Source of the DNA: Acorus gramineus
Taxonomy: Eukaryota > Streptophyta > Magnoliopsida > Acorales > Acoraceae
Direction: 5' to 3'
Assembly (NCBI GenBank): GCA_030737835.1
Contig: JAUJYN010000022.1
Coordinates: forward strand, 898,712 to 962,711
DNA: 64,000 nt
This document shows positions 37,204-48,587 of the stretch, in pieces. A program made the position numbers and the translations under genes. The notes under the pieces were generated by a model. The model was given only the letters and a program-made list of their open reading frames with translations. It did not search any database and was not told where the DNA came from. Each line of letters opens with the position of its first letter. Positions within the stretch are counted from its first letter, which is position 1.

Positions 37204-38727
37204 GCATGGGCAGACAAATTATCGGGATGGAAGCGAAAGCACTTCAGCTACGGGGGCCGGGTCACACTTCTTCAGGCGGGTTTGACAAGCCTACCGGTGT
37301 TCTTCCTCTCGATTTTCAAACTGACAAAAGGCGTGGGTCACATGATCGATGTTTGACGGAGGCGGTTCTTATGGAACGGCACTGATACTCAGATTCAACG
37401 ACCTTATCTAGTTAATTGGGAAGCAGTTTGCAAAAGAAAACGCCACGGGGGCCTAGGCATACTTGACTTAGAAACGCTGAACAAAGCCCTCCTCTCTAAG
37501 TGGCTATAGAAATGGGACAAGTCCACCGGAGCGGCCTAGCATCAACTGTTCTTCGAGCGGTATGAGCGGCACATCCACGGGCGCGCACGACTACCGCACA
37601 CCTCAGCATGAATGACTCAAATCGCAAAGGGGTTGTTCGGGCTGGTCACCGAGTTCGCCGAGACAGTGGCGTGGCAAGTGGGGGACGGGTCGCTTGTACG
37701 CTTCTGGGAGGATGCATGGTGCGGTACCTCCACTCTCCATGAAAGTTTTCCACTAACATTCCATGTAGCCGCTCGCAAAGAGGGATCTGTGCAGAGCTTT
37801 TGGATACCATCAATGGGACAGTGGAACTTAAACAGCAAGGAAGATGTAGAGTCGGAAGCACTAGCCAAACTCCAGACCTTACAATCCAGGATCCAGTCAG
37901 TTCATATACAGGAGGGGACCAAGGATCGTCGAGTGTGGGCACCGGATTAGGACAGAGGCTTCTTTGTTCGGCGAGCGTATGATTGGTGGTCCAGATCTTT
38001 TCCACTCGTACCCGCCGTGCATGGGAAGGCGAAGGTGTTATGGAAGTTAAAGATCCCCCACAAGGTTAAAGTTTTTTTGTAGCTGGCCCTCCAGGAACGC
38101 CTACTTACTAAAGTGCGCCGGGCACAATGGCATCCATAGGAGTCGGAGACATACGTACTATACAACAAGGATTGGGAAACAACAGTCCACCTCCTTTGCA
38201 CCTGCAGGTTCTCTCGGTACCTATGGGAGCATCACACGAGCGAGGTGGGGCTGAACTCCTCGTTCACTACAATGGAGGGTATGTGGGATGCGGGGCAACA
38301 GCTGAGTCACACGGCAAGGGGAGGGCTGCGGCACTCGGTGGCTGGGGTAGTGATCCTAGTGACGTCTTGGGTTATATGGTAGACCCGAAATGAGGTGATT
38401 TTCCGGGGACTCACCCGTACGTGGAGAACGCTTGGGCAGAGATCGAAGGCCTATTACACGATTGGAGCTGAAGCCTTGTGGGCGCAAGAGGGGCCGTAGG
38501 GGGCCAACTGCTCATGGGGACTTAGGACTTTAGTATATCCTCCCCCTTGGATGGGAAGACAGCTTTATTGCCCTCCCCTTCCCTCCTACACTCTACTCTT
38601 TGTTGCTCACTTTTTCGACTTTTCTTTATGTACTTCGTTTTAATCTTTGTTTCAGACTTGTACTACGATACCTCAATGAATGAAGTAGTGGTAGAACGTC
38701 TACCTTTCTCCAAAAAAAAAAAAAAAA
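37204..38727 (+). pseudogene. L1-like LINE, piece 3: ORF2 C-terminus, 3' UTR and poly-A
   Basis: Resumes in ORF2 with ADKLSGWKRKHFSYGGR and LLQAGLTSLPVFFLS, then RHGGLGILDLETLNKALLSKW, VRFWEDAWCG and, near 38040, LWKLKIPHKVKVFL followed by the Cys/His-rich C-terminus of plant LINEs. Several in-frame stops. After about 38480 it is non-coding and ends in 16 A (38712-38727), the LINE 3' tail. Together with pieces 1 and 2 about 4.1 kb of one LINE remain in order on the + strand. Confidence 0.9.
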
Positions 38728-40837
38728 CGGATAAGGGCGGTTTACCTTGGTGGCCTTTATGTAGAAATCCTGGTAACATAAAGAAATTGAAAAACCTATT
38801 CCAAATCAGAAAAGATGATTAAGGATTTGTAGAAGATGAATGCACTACAAATAGATGATAAATAATAATGAAGAACCTCAGGAATAGTTAAATGAAGAAA
38901 TGAAGAACCGGAGATTGTAAGTAAAATAAAATTAAAAACTCACCATCATAATCTTTCACCCCGTAGTGCAAATGGATATAAAGTTTCAACAGAAATTGGA
39001 ATATGAAGTTGGGGTATTGAACCTCTGTTAAATTCTATAGGTACAAACAAATTCAACATATATATATGAACAAAAACAAAACCAAAATATATGCCAACAC
39101 TGTTAAGAGTTTATCCTTGGGCTTAATCTATTGTCATTACAAAACATAATCGAACATGGAACTGTTTTCTTATGAATTTAAAAGGAAGTGCAACGTCCTG
39201 TGTTGCTTACTTGTGCATTTTCTGATAACCCGAGTTAACTTAGGAAATTCAATAATGGGCATACATCAGACATGCCTTTACAGTTTAGAACTTACAAAAA
39301 TAAAAAGACAAAATTATGCATATATGTATTAAAGTGAGAGGCAATTCATATGTCGATCTGTAACCAGTGCTGAGCCAAATCAGTGAAATTAGCATTAAAT
39401 AGTCCTCTCAAATTCCATTTATAGAAGAAAAAAAATGTCAGTAATGAACATGAAGATCGAGTGTCAAACAAGCACCAAAATGCGGACATAGGTTTTCTTT
39501 GTAATAGAGGAAATTAAATTCACCTATTCATATTAGTGAAAATGAAACACTATCCACCAAAAAACTCAAAACCATCAAATGAAAATCACACTATTAAATA
39601 ATATAATGACCAAATCATAATACAAGAAAACTGTTAATGGTACATGAGGTGGATATTCCCCCCCTTCAGTTAAATTTGTAAATTTCTTGGAAAAAAAAAG
39701 AACTCAAGCAGTATGAATTCTTGTAGTTATGCTTCAATTCTCTCAATGATTATCTAGGAAATAACACAAATGTCGCACAATGATTGTGCTTGACTCAATG
39801 GATAACTTTTTGACCTTTTTTTACTCTACCCCTAGAGTGCTAAGCTGCGACCTCTTTATAGGCTGCCTACGTACCCCTTGGGGATCAAGTCACACGTAGT
39901 TCCTTTAATTACCCTTGTAACGGCCTTGCCACTAAGTGTTTAGTGGGCCTTTTTCCGTGGAAACATCCCTGGTATTTATGCTCCACGTTGGTCCTTGACT
40001 ACCCATGTTCTGTTGGTAATGGGCCTTAAATGCTACCTTGGCAGTTATTGGCGTTAGTGGTCTTCTGACCGTTTCTTCATCTTGCTCGGGGTCTCTTGAT
40101 GTGCTCGCCCGTACGCTTCACATCATGCCTTCGAGGAGTAAGGTCGACCAACCAGATCTCATGCCTGGTCATGCCTTAGACTACTCGCCTTCGAGGAGTA
40201 AGGTCGACCGACCAGACCTTATGTCTTGTCGTGCCTTAGACTACTCACCTTCGAGGAGTAAGGTCGACCGACCAGACCTCATGTCTGTCGTGCCTTAAAC
40301 TACTCTCTCTCCAAGTGCCCAACCGCCCAACTAGACACTGGATCTAGACGTGTTAGTACATTTTGGAGAGTCATCATGGCCAAGGATTGGAACTCGGATT
40401 TACGGATCCCACGATAGGCCCACAACCGTCCTAGTGTGACACATTACCCCTGATATGACACGTGTCGTGGAGAGGATTTTTACCTCTACAGATGCCCCCT
40501 CTTCTGCTCTTTTGGCTTGTTGAGAGAGCAGGAGATCATGATAAATCACCTCGCCTCTATTCCTTTTTTGGGGGTCAAAGATCTGGTCATCTACTTTCTC
40601 GGAATTCTCTGACCCGCCTAGGATTTGACTGCTGATTTGCTCTGTCAGCCTTAATGGCGCGTGGCCTCTAAATGGCGTCTGGAAAGCCCAAACGTCAGCA
40701 CCCCTTTGGATTTCGTGAATGCTCTTTTTATTGGCATTGATTACTCCTCAATACTCGCAGCGAAATAAGTGTAGTTGTCTTCTCGAGGCGCCGCTTCAAT
40801 GGGTATTAAAAAAAGGGGGTGAAAGGGAGGAGCCCCT
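38728..40837. other. Unassigned AT-rich DNA, probably old repeat
   Basis: 38728-39660 holds no reading frame or repeat that I recognise. From about 39780 the sequence has phrases common in degenerate plant LTRs (AGGCTGCCTACGTACCCCTT, GATCAAGTCACACGTAGTTC, and GATGCCCCCTCTTCTGCTC), so it may be a decayed LTR of another family; I cannot define its ends. It contains the 60-bp tandem repeat. Confidence 0.4.
40128..40306 (+). repeat. 60-bp tandem repeat, three copies
   Basis: CCTTCGAGGAGTAAGGTCGA starts at 40128, 40188 and 40248. Copies 1 and 2 are exactly 60 bp; the third is one base shorter at GTCTGTCGTG and fades after 40306. The units differ by a few substitutions. Because 60 is a multiple of 3 an open 20-residue periodic frame appears, which I do not regard as a gene. 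Confidence 0.92.
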
Positions 40838-43818
40838 TGTCACGCCCCAGGGCGGCCATCCCCGGGAAGCGGCAAGTGTATACATGATATCAGCAGTATT
40901 TACAGGAGATCAATAACATACTCTAACAACAACTAAAATGACAACACAGAGGAAAGCAAGGCTGACATGATATATACACAGATAGTGGAAGCTAAAAGAC
41001 TGAATCTATAAATCAAAAACACATTACAGACTCGATACATAATCAACTGTCCTGTGAGAGCCAATATACACACATACATCCAAATAATATACAAACGGGT
41101 GCCCAAGCACGAAAATATATACATACAATCAAAAAGGGATGCTGATGGCCTCTAACATTCGCGGGACGTGGCGCTGCTCCGCTACTGAAGAAGTCTCTCG
41201 GGAGCTCCTCCTTCAAGTCCGACTCAGTGATAACTGGAGAAAAATTATGCGAGGGGTGAGCCACACGCTCAGTGAATAGCACAACCCATGCATCACAATT
41301 CATATTAACCACAAATAATTAATCAAAGTCTCTAAGTGGCGGGAACTACACAATCCAGTGGGTCGCTACATCGCCGACCCACCACACCCTCACCCTCACC
41401 CTCCAATAGGTGACATAGGATATTGGGACTGACTAGGCTGTTAATCACCCTTGGTCCACCGATAGTCTCTCCTCCACTCTGTAGGCCGCCTGGTCGGCTC
41501 CCACAATTCAGCACAGTCCGAACCCAAATCAGGAGGTGCCTACTAATGGGAGCCCTCTGTCAGGAAGGCCTGTCTAACGCTGGGGCAGTCTCTATACGGA
41601 TCCAACGAAGGGAAAAGAAACAACCTATCCACACGCATATGATCCACTCGGATCCGCCAACACCGATCTCAACTTATAAATGTCATGAATTCTTCAGAAT
41701 TCCTCCAGGGCGCATAACTAAGATGCGGGGAGACACATAATATAATAAGGAGGTTATAATATTATCGGGAAAAGAAACCTTGGGAGGGCACCATGAGGTC
41801 CCGATATAGGATATCCCGACAACCAAACAAGGAACACGGAGTACCCTAGCCCGGGTCTCAATGCTGACCTCGCAAGGCCCCTTATAATATTCACTAAGGC
41901 ATGCTAAAATACCATAAGTTTGCATTTAATTTAATAAATTAAACTAATAGGACACATGCATAGGTCGAGGCTTTCCTAGCATGAAAACATGGAGTCAGGA
42001 TGCATGGCTCTTACACATATCCTAAGGGTGCAAGTCCCTAACATACAAGGTTTAGGGTTGCATGCATACTACATACTAATCATGCTGCATAGATTACATA
42101 TTATACAAGTTAATATTAAACTATGGTGCCCCAGCGGAGGACGGTATACGCCCAAGTGCATATAGCGCCTCCCTACTGGGTTGGATTGTCCCACTCACCA
42201 ATACCTGGGTCGTCGCGTGACCGTCCGACAAGATCTGCAAGACAGGGAAATCAACTCGGTGAGTAAAATACACAACACATACAAAAATACACTAAAAATA
42301 CCCAACACTCGGACAAGCGTACATACGGCCTGAACGCATGCGAGTCTGAGCACCCCGACTCACTCCCAAACCCCCGGGCAGCCATGCGCACGGCCACCCG
42401 CACCGGGCGCACAGCCGCGCCCCAGCCTGCGCGCCCAGACGCACTGCCGAGCCCCCTGCCTGCATGCCCGGACACGCTGCCGAGCCCAGCCTGCACGCCC
42501 AGACCCGCCGCACGCCGCATCCACAGTCACGCGTGCCAGCGCACACCGTGCGTCCAGCCCCGGGTGCACCCGCGCGCACTGCGCCCCAGCGCAGCGCCCC
42601 GCACGCGCACCCGCCCGCATTGCGCCCCAGCGCAGTGCCCCGCACGCACTCCCCGCTTGCCCTGCGCGCACTGCGCCCCCTGCGCAGCACCCGCACACCA
42701 CCCGCTCAACCCACGTACTGCGCCCCCTACGCAGCACCCGCACGCGCCGCCCGCGCGCACGCCCGACAGCACACGCCCAGCGCACCTGGAAGCACGCGCC
42801 TAGCGCGCCTGGCAGCACGCGCCCAGCGCCTGCCAGTCTGCCCCCCTCCCTGCGTCGAGGAGCCCGCACTGCCTGCCTGCCTGCGCCGAGGAGCCTTCAC
42901 TGCCCGAGCTGGCTCTCCCACCCCTCTCAGCCCTCCAACAGCCCCCAAACCACCAAGCACATCCTTCACTCCCAAAAACACACCTAAACATACATCTAGA
43001 CAAGAAATGGAAGGAAAGGAAACTCACCCAAAGGAGAGGAAGGGGAGGGAAGGAGATCGGGTGCTCTTCGCGCACCGAAACACCACCACCAAGGCCACCA
43101 CCACCAAGCCTTCAACTCAGCCTAAGAGGGCTGAAATCAGAGGAGAAAAGAGACCATGAGAAGGGGTCACACATGAGGGAATTCGAATCCGAGACCACCG
43201 GAAGATAGATCGGGACAATACCTATCCTTTCTCTGTTAGGGTTTTTGATTTCAACACCTCTAGCTAGGTCAAACCAAGGAAATAAGGAGAGGGGAGAGAG
43301 AGAGGTTTTGGTGGAGAAGATGATGAATAGTGGGGGGCTCTAATGTTGTCGTGGGATTTTATTATGGTCACACCCACACCACACACACTCACACCCACTC
43401 ACTTAGGGCTAATTAATTAGGTTTAGGCTTGGATTAGTGAGGTTTAAGTGCACTTAGGTGAGGTTTGACCCTAGTCAACCCAACCACACTAAAATCCAAA
43501 GTCAATTGACCAAGTCATGGGCCCACCTTGACCAAGTCAAGTCTCCCAATGACTTCTCGCTCGGTCAAAACCCAGATACGCTTCAGAATTGTGAAATTCT
43601 GAAATGTTACCGGAAATCGATGAAATTTTTGTGAGTGGCTTGAAATGGCACCAGGACACATAATATGCAGTTAGATTTTCAATCGGAGTCCTCAAACTCA
43701 GGATGATAGCTAACAGTCCAAAATTTTAGCGGTTCCGATTGAAAAATGAAAAAAACTAAAAAACTGCCAGAATGTTCCAATGGTTACCAGAAGGCTAAAA
43801 AGTGACACATATATAACA
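40838..43818 (-). repeat. Type-A LTR (2981 bp) without matching target sites
   Basis: Both ends are present (TGTCACGCCCC at 40838, TATATAACA at 43818). Block 1 42235-43027 (793 bp, CpG-rich), micro-exon 42199-42234. Left flank CCCCT and right flank GGCCG do not match. The right neighbour is a minus LTR lacking exactly its first 16 bp (on the + strand), which suggests recombination between the similar LTR ends after insertion. Confidence 0.88.
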
Positions 43819-46800
43819 GGCCGTTCCCAGGACGTGATAATATATAAAGTATCAGCTATCAAGTACAAGAGGTCAACAATGACTCCAATAAATAACACAC
43901 AAGCTGGCAAAGCAATGATAACTGATAACTCAACTGAAAAGCATAAGCATAAAAATATCAATAAGTTTGTAACCCAAAAATATCATTACAGACTCAAATA
44001 CACAATCAATGTTCTGTGAGAGCCAAGTCTAGTCCAAATAAAATACAACCTGTGCCACATGCACGATTTACAATACATAAAATGACTCTAGGATTGCTGA
44101 CAGCCTCGCACTCGCCACCCGCCGAACAGAACGTTCCACGCACATAAGACCACGCCACAGGGAAGCTCCAGCTCCACGCCCAACACTGCCCCTGAAAAAG
44201 AAACAATATGCGAGGGGTGAGCTACAAGCTCAGCGAGTGGCTGGAAACCAATCACCATTACAACAGTTTAATGTTAAGGCAATTTCCTTTCAAGGAAAAC
44301 ATGGGTGGAAACCCAATGGATAACAAGGTCACGCAGCGGCGTGACCAACCTCACCCTTACCCCCACTCCCGGAGGGAGACTCTTGGGACTCTTGGGGAGA
44401 GACCATACCGTTGGTTGAAGAGACGCGGAATTACTGGTCTACACAACACTACTAGATCATCTACATCGAGATAACTGCCCAACGATATCTTTGAACATCA
44501 ATACGTAACCGGACCCAACAACTATGGAAACGGACGAAAACGAATGGGTCACACGCTCTGAAAAAGAAACAGTATGCGAGCGGTGAGCTACAAGCTCAGC
44601 AAGTGGCGGGAAACCAATCACCATTACAACAATTTAATGTTAAGGCAATTTCCTTTCAAGGAAAACATGGGTGGAAACCCAATGGATAACAAGGTCACAC
44701 GGCGGCGCGACCAACCTCACCCTCACCCTCACTCCCGGAGGGAGACTCTTGGGACTCTTGGGGAGAGACCATACCGTTGGTCGAAGAGACGCAGAATTAC
44801 TGGTCTACACAACACTACTGGATCATCTACATCGAGATAACTGCCCAACGATGTCTTTGAGCATCGATACGTGACCGGACCCAACAACTATGGGAACGAA
44901 CGAAAATGAATGGGTCACGTGGCGACGTGACTTCACCTGATCCTCACCCTCACCCCTAAAGGTGACACAAGACTGTTGGAAGAAAACCTTTTGTTCTACA
45001 CCCTTCGTCATCCGATAGCCCTCTCCCAAGTAGCCTCTACCTGGTATACTCCCATGATCAGTACATCTGTCGAACGCATCGGTAGTACCTACAGGTGGGA
45101 GCCCTCTGTCAAGACAGCTTTAACATCGGGTAGCTTCAACGCGGATCCGAAGAAGGGGAGAAAGATTCCATGCTCGCAATATCATTCGATAGCCCTCTCC
45201 CTCGTAGCCTCTACCTGTCGGCCTTCCACGATCGGTACATCAGCCAGAAGTGTACTGCGATACGCATCGGTAGCACCTAGAAGTGGTGGCACCCAAACAG
45301 GACAGCTTCGACGCTGGGGTGTTTCAACGCACGACGATGTCAGGAGGAAGCACCCCACGTTCGCAAAGCAAACCCTATGGGCTACGCTCGATAATCACAT
45401 ATCGATGATATCGAATACTCTTGTACTCCCACACGGGTGCGTCGCTCGGATGCGAGGGGTTACCTCTGCTCTCATGCAGAAATAAGCCCAAGGCATATAA
45501 CCCAACAGGCGGTTCATATACGCGCTTAGCACGGGTAGGCCTAACTTAATGCCATAGCCACCGATTTAACAAAACCGATACAACAAATAAATTCTCTTGA
45601 ATTCCATTCAAGTGCATCTCACGGATGCAGTGTGGCGATTACATCGCTCGCGCTCTAACTAATGAAGTACATCCCGACAGTGGGTCGTACCCACGCCTAT
45701 TTCAGATAGGCCTAATTAGTTTTAACATACGCATATATATTAAAGGAGAATCATATCATAACTATGTGCATGAACCATATGCACGATCACCAAATAATTG
45801 ACTATAAGGGTATCCCCTAGCATGGATTTACATCATAAACAACAAATCATACAACATGCATACAAGGTATGGCCCACTTAAACATGCATACAAAGCCATT
45901 AATCATATAAGCATACAAGGTATAACTTAAGCATGCGTTGTATATCACCAACTAAAAAGGGAAGGGTTAAGCGCGATCTCGCGCACCAACCGGTGCATGC
46001 CGATAATCCCAACCGGACCTGAGTCAAGTAGGAACCACGTCTACTTACTCAGTTTACGCAAAGAGGGAGGGCGAGAGAGAGAGGGAAAGTCTCATCCTCT
46101 TCGGAAGCTGGTCATAGCTTTGCCCCAACAAGATGGGTGCAACAACCATACCACGTCCTCCAGTCTTATGACCAGGGAATATTAAGTATGCACCCAGTTA
46201 TTAACCCAAGTTTAGTCATACTAACATAGGGAGGTAGTACTATAAATAAGAACTACCTAAGGCATGCTTATTCTATACATTCATAAAAACACACATCACA
46301 CATTCCCATGCATGAAGGGCGCATGCATACATAATAATTCACACATGAATATGATACATAGGCAAGTATATGGTAGAAAAGGGGGTTCTACGCAATATAC
46401 GAGCTATACAAGCCTAGCATGCAAATATCTAGCATATTTAGGGTGCAAAGAAGCCCCATGGATGCGCGATGCACGACTACGTGCATCGAGCGCATCCCGA
46501 AGGGTTGGATCAAACCACTCACCGCAACCGAGGTCGATGCGTGACAGATTGCCAAGATCTGTAAGACAAGGGTATCCAATTTGGTGAGTAAAATCACATT
46601 AAAACACTTAGAATTTAACTAGAAATTCCAAAGACTTAGACATGCACGCATATGGGCTCGCACGCATGCGAGCACGCACGTACGCACGCATGCCCGAGTG
46701 CCCCATCACCTACCCTAGCCCTCGAGCAGCAAAACGCATAGCCCCGCACGCGTACGCACGTGCACGCACGTGCGCAAGCACCCCCATGCCCCTGGCGCCT

Positions 46801-47134
46801 TGTCGCGTGCCCAGACCCGCTGTCACGCACGCGTACGCTCGCGCGTTTGCCAACTCCCCGCTCCCCCGCGCACTCGCGCGCCTGCCAACACCCTGCGCGC
46901 ACAGCGCTGCGTTCGCGTGTACGCGCCCGCCTGCACCCTTCTGCGTGCCACTGCGCGCGCACGCGTGCGGACAGACCCGTACGCGCCTCTAGCCAGCTTT
47001 AACCCTTCCCCAGCCCCCCCTCAGACACCCCAACCCAACTACCTAGCATGCATGACCTCCCAACACACTCAAATGTGCTATAAATCAGCAAAGAAGAGGG
47101 AAAAATAACTCACCAAGGGAGGGGGAGGGAAGGG
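43819..47134 (-). repeat. Type-B/C LTR, 3' part, cut by non-autonomous element 2
   Basis: Begins GGCCGTTCCC, i.e. 16 bp inside a normal LTR end, and runs through block 2 (44192-46522), micro-exon 46523-46558 and a short block 1 (46559-47113, acceptor changed to CTTACAG) to exon 1, where a + element starts at 47135. The inverted repeat after donor 2 (46461-46496) shows paired changes against 12846-12881. Its promoter end would lie right of the window. Confidence 0.85.
44192..44923 (-). repeat. 366-bp direct tandem duplication inside an LTR
   Basis: CTGAAAAAGAAACA/GTATGCGAG starts at 44192 and again at 44558; the two units stay aligned to the GGGTCAC at 44553 and 44918. The duplicated unit includes the hairpin TGAGC/GCTCA and the end of block 2, so this LTR has two candidate acceptors. 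The copies differ at scattered bases. Confidence 0.9.
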
Positions 47135-48587
47135 TGTTATGCCTGCGTCATTTGGAGCCTTATTTTTTTTCGATCGGAGTCGCTAAAATTTTAGCTTTTA
47201 GCCACCTTCAGGAGTTGGAGAGCTCTGATTGAAAATTTGGCTACATAATTTTTCTCCTAGAAGTTATGCATTTCCGATTTGGTATTTGGATTTAATTTTG
47301 TTAAAATCCAAGATGAAGAGGTTTAAATATGATTTTATCATGAGATGCTCAGTTTTGAGTTAGCTTTCGTACAAAAGTGGAATTAGATCAACTGGATTCA
47401 TGTAGTAAAAGTTATGGGTATTTTTCCAAGTATACCTCGGGGATGAAAAATTCTGGCAGCAGCCCTGTTCAATGTTTAGCTCACATTTCGGAATAGCTGG
47501 AGGGATTATTTGATCTTTTCATAAACATAAACGTTGTAGATAATCTTCTTGGCTTTCCAGTGGACTTTGAATTTTTCAATTCGGAGCTATATTGAGAAAG
47601 TTATGGCTGTTCTAGTGAAGCATGTACAGAATTTCTAGTCAGGGACGAATTGGTCATTTGTATCCCTCTTTTGGCTATTTATTGGCCCAAAAAAATATCT
47701 CTCTCTCTCTCTCTCTCTCTCTCTCCCACTCCCCACGTCTACCTCTCTTGCCTCTCTTTCTCTCTTTCACACATTCCCCCCCCCCCCCATGTGTTTGATG
47801 AAATGCCTAAGAGAAAAGATGGAGCAAGAAGAGGAGGTGCAAGTGCAAGCAAGGTGAGTGTGTGTGCTAGTGTTGATTGTTCCTCCTCCCTCTCCTCCTC
47901 CCATGGTGGATCCCCTTATTTTCTTTCCCTCCCCTTTGGTTCAGCCATGAAGAAGAGAAGCAAAGATGGAGGTGGTGGTAGAGGTGGTGGCGGTCGAGGT
48001 GGTCAAGGGTGCGCTTGGGAGCCCCTACATCTCCCCCTTCCCTCCCCCTCTCTTTTGGTGAGTTTTCCCTCTTCTTTATTGGTTTTTATGCATGTTAGGG
48101 TGTTTGGGAGGGCATGCATGTGGGGTGTTTTGAGTTGGGTGCATGTAGGGGAAAGGGGGGGAGGGTTGGGGAGTGCTGGGCGCGAGCGCGGGTCTCTCCG
48201 GGCGCGTGCACGCGCAGACGCGCACTGGCAGGCGCAGGCGGGTGCGAAGGCGCGCGCGTGCTCGCGGGCACGTGGGTGCGCGCGGAGTGGGCGCGCGGGT
48301 GCGCGTGGACGCTGGCAGCAAGTGGGGTGCGCGCGGGCGCGCGCGAGCATGCGCGCGCGCGGGGCAGGTTGTTTGGGCGGGTCTGGGTGCCAGTGCGCGC
48401 GCGCACGCACGTGCGAGTGTGTGCACGTGCTGGGGCATGCGCGGGGCTGCCCAGGGTCTCAGGTAGGTGCTGGGGCACTCGGGCATGCGTCCGTATGCGC
48501 GTGCTTGCATGCGTGCGAGCCCGTATGCGTGCATGTCTAAGTTTTTGACATTTCTAGTAAATTCTAAGTGTTAAATTGTGATGTTAC
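47135..48587 (+). repeat. 5' LTR of non-autonomous element 2, first part
   Basis: Opens TGTTATGCCTGCGTCATT; the U3 passes from type-B to type-C sequence within about 100 bp (near CTACATAATTTTT). A long CT tract is at 47697-47725. Donor 1 at 48058 (TTTTG|GTGAGT) and a CpG-rich block follow until 48587, where a minus solo LTR inserted. The LTR resumes at 55686. Confidence 0.85.

Noticed and set aside
37612..38393. Short reading frames as separate genes
   Set aside because: They are fragments of the C-terminal part of LINE ORF2, upstream of its poly-A tail.
40038..40298. 86-residue frame with a 20-residue repeat
   Set aside because: Direct result of the 60-bp tandem repeat being a multiple of three; no start context or neighbours that support a gene.
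44208..44840. Two similar 88-residue frames resembling a duplicated small gene
   Set aside because: They are the two units of a 366-bp duplication inside an LTR and are antisense to that LTR.
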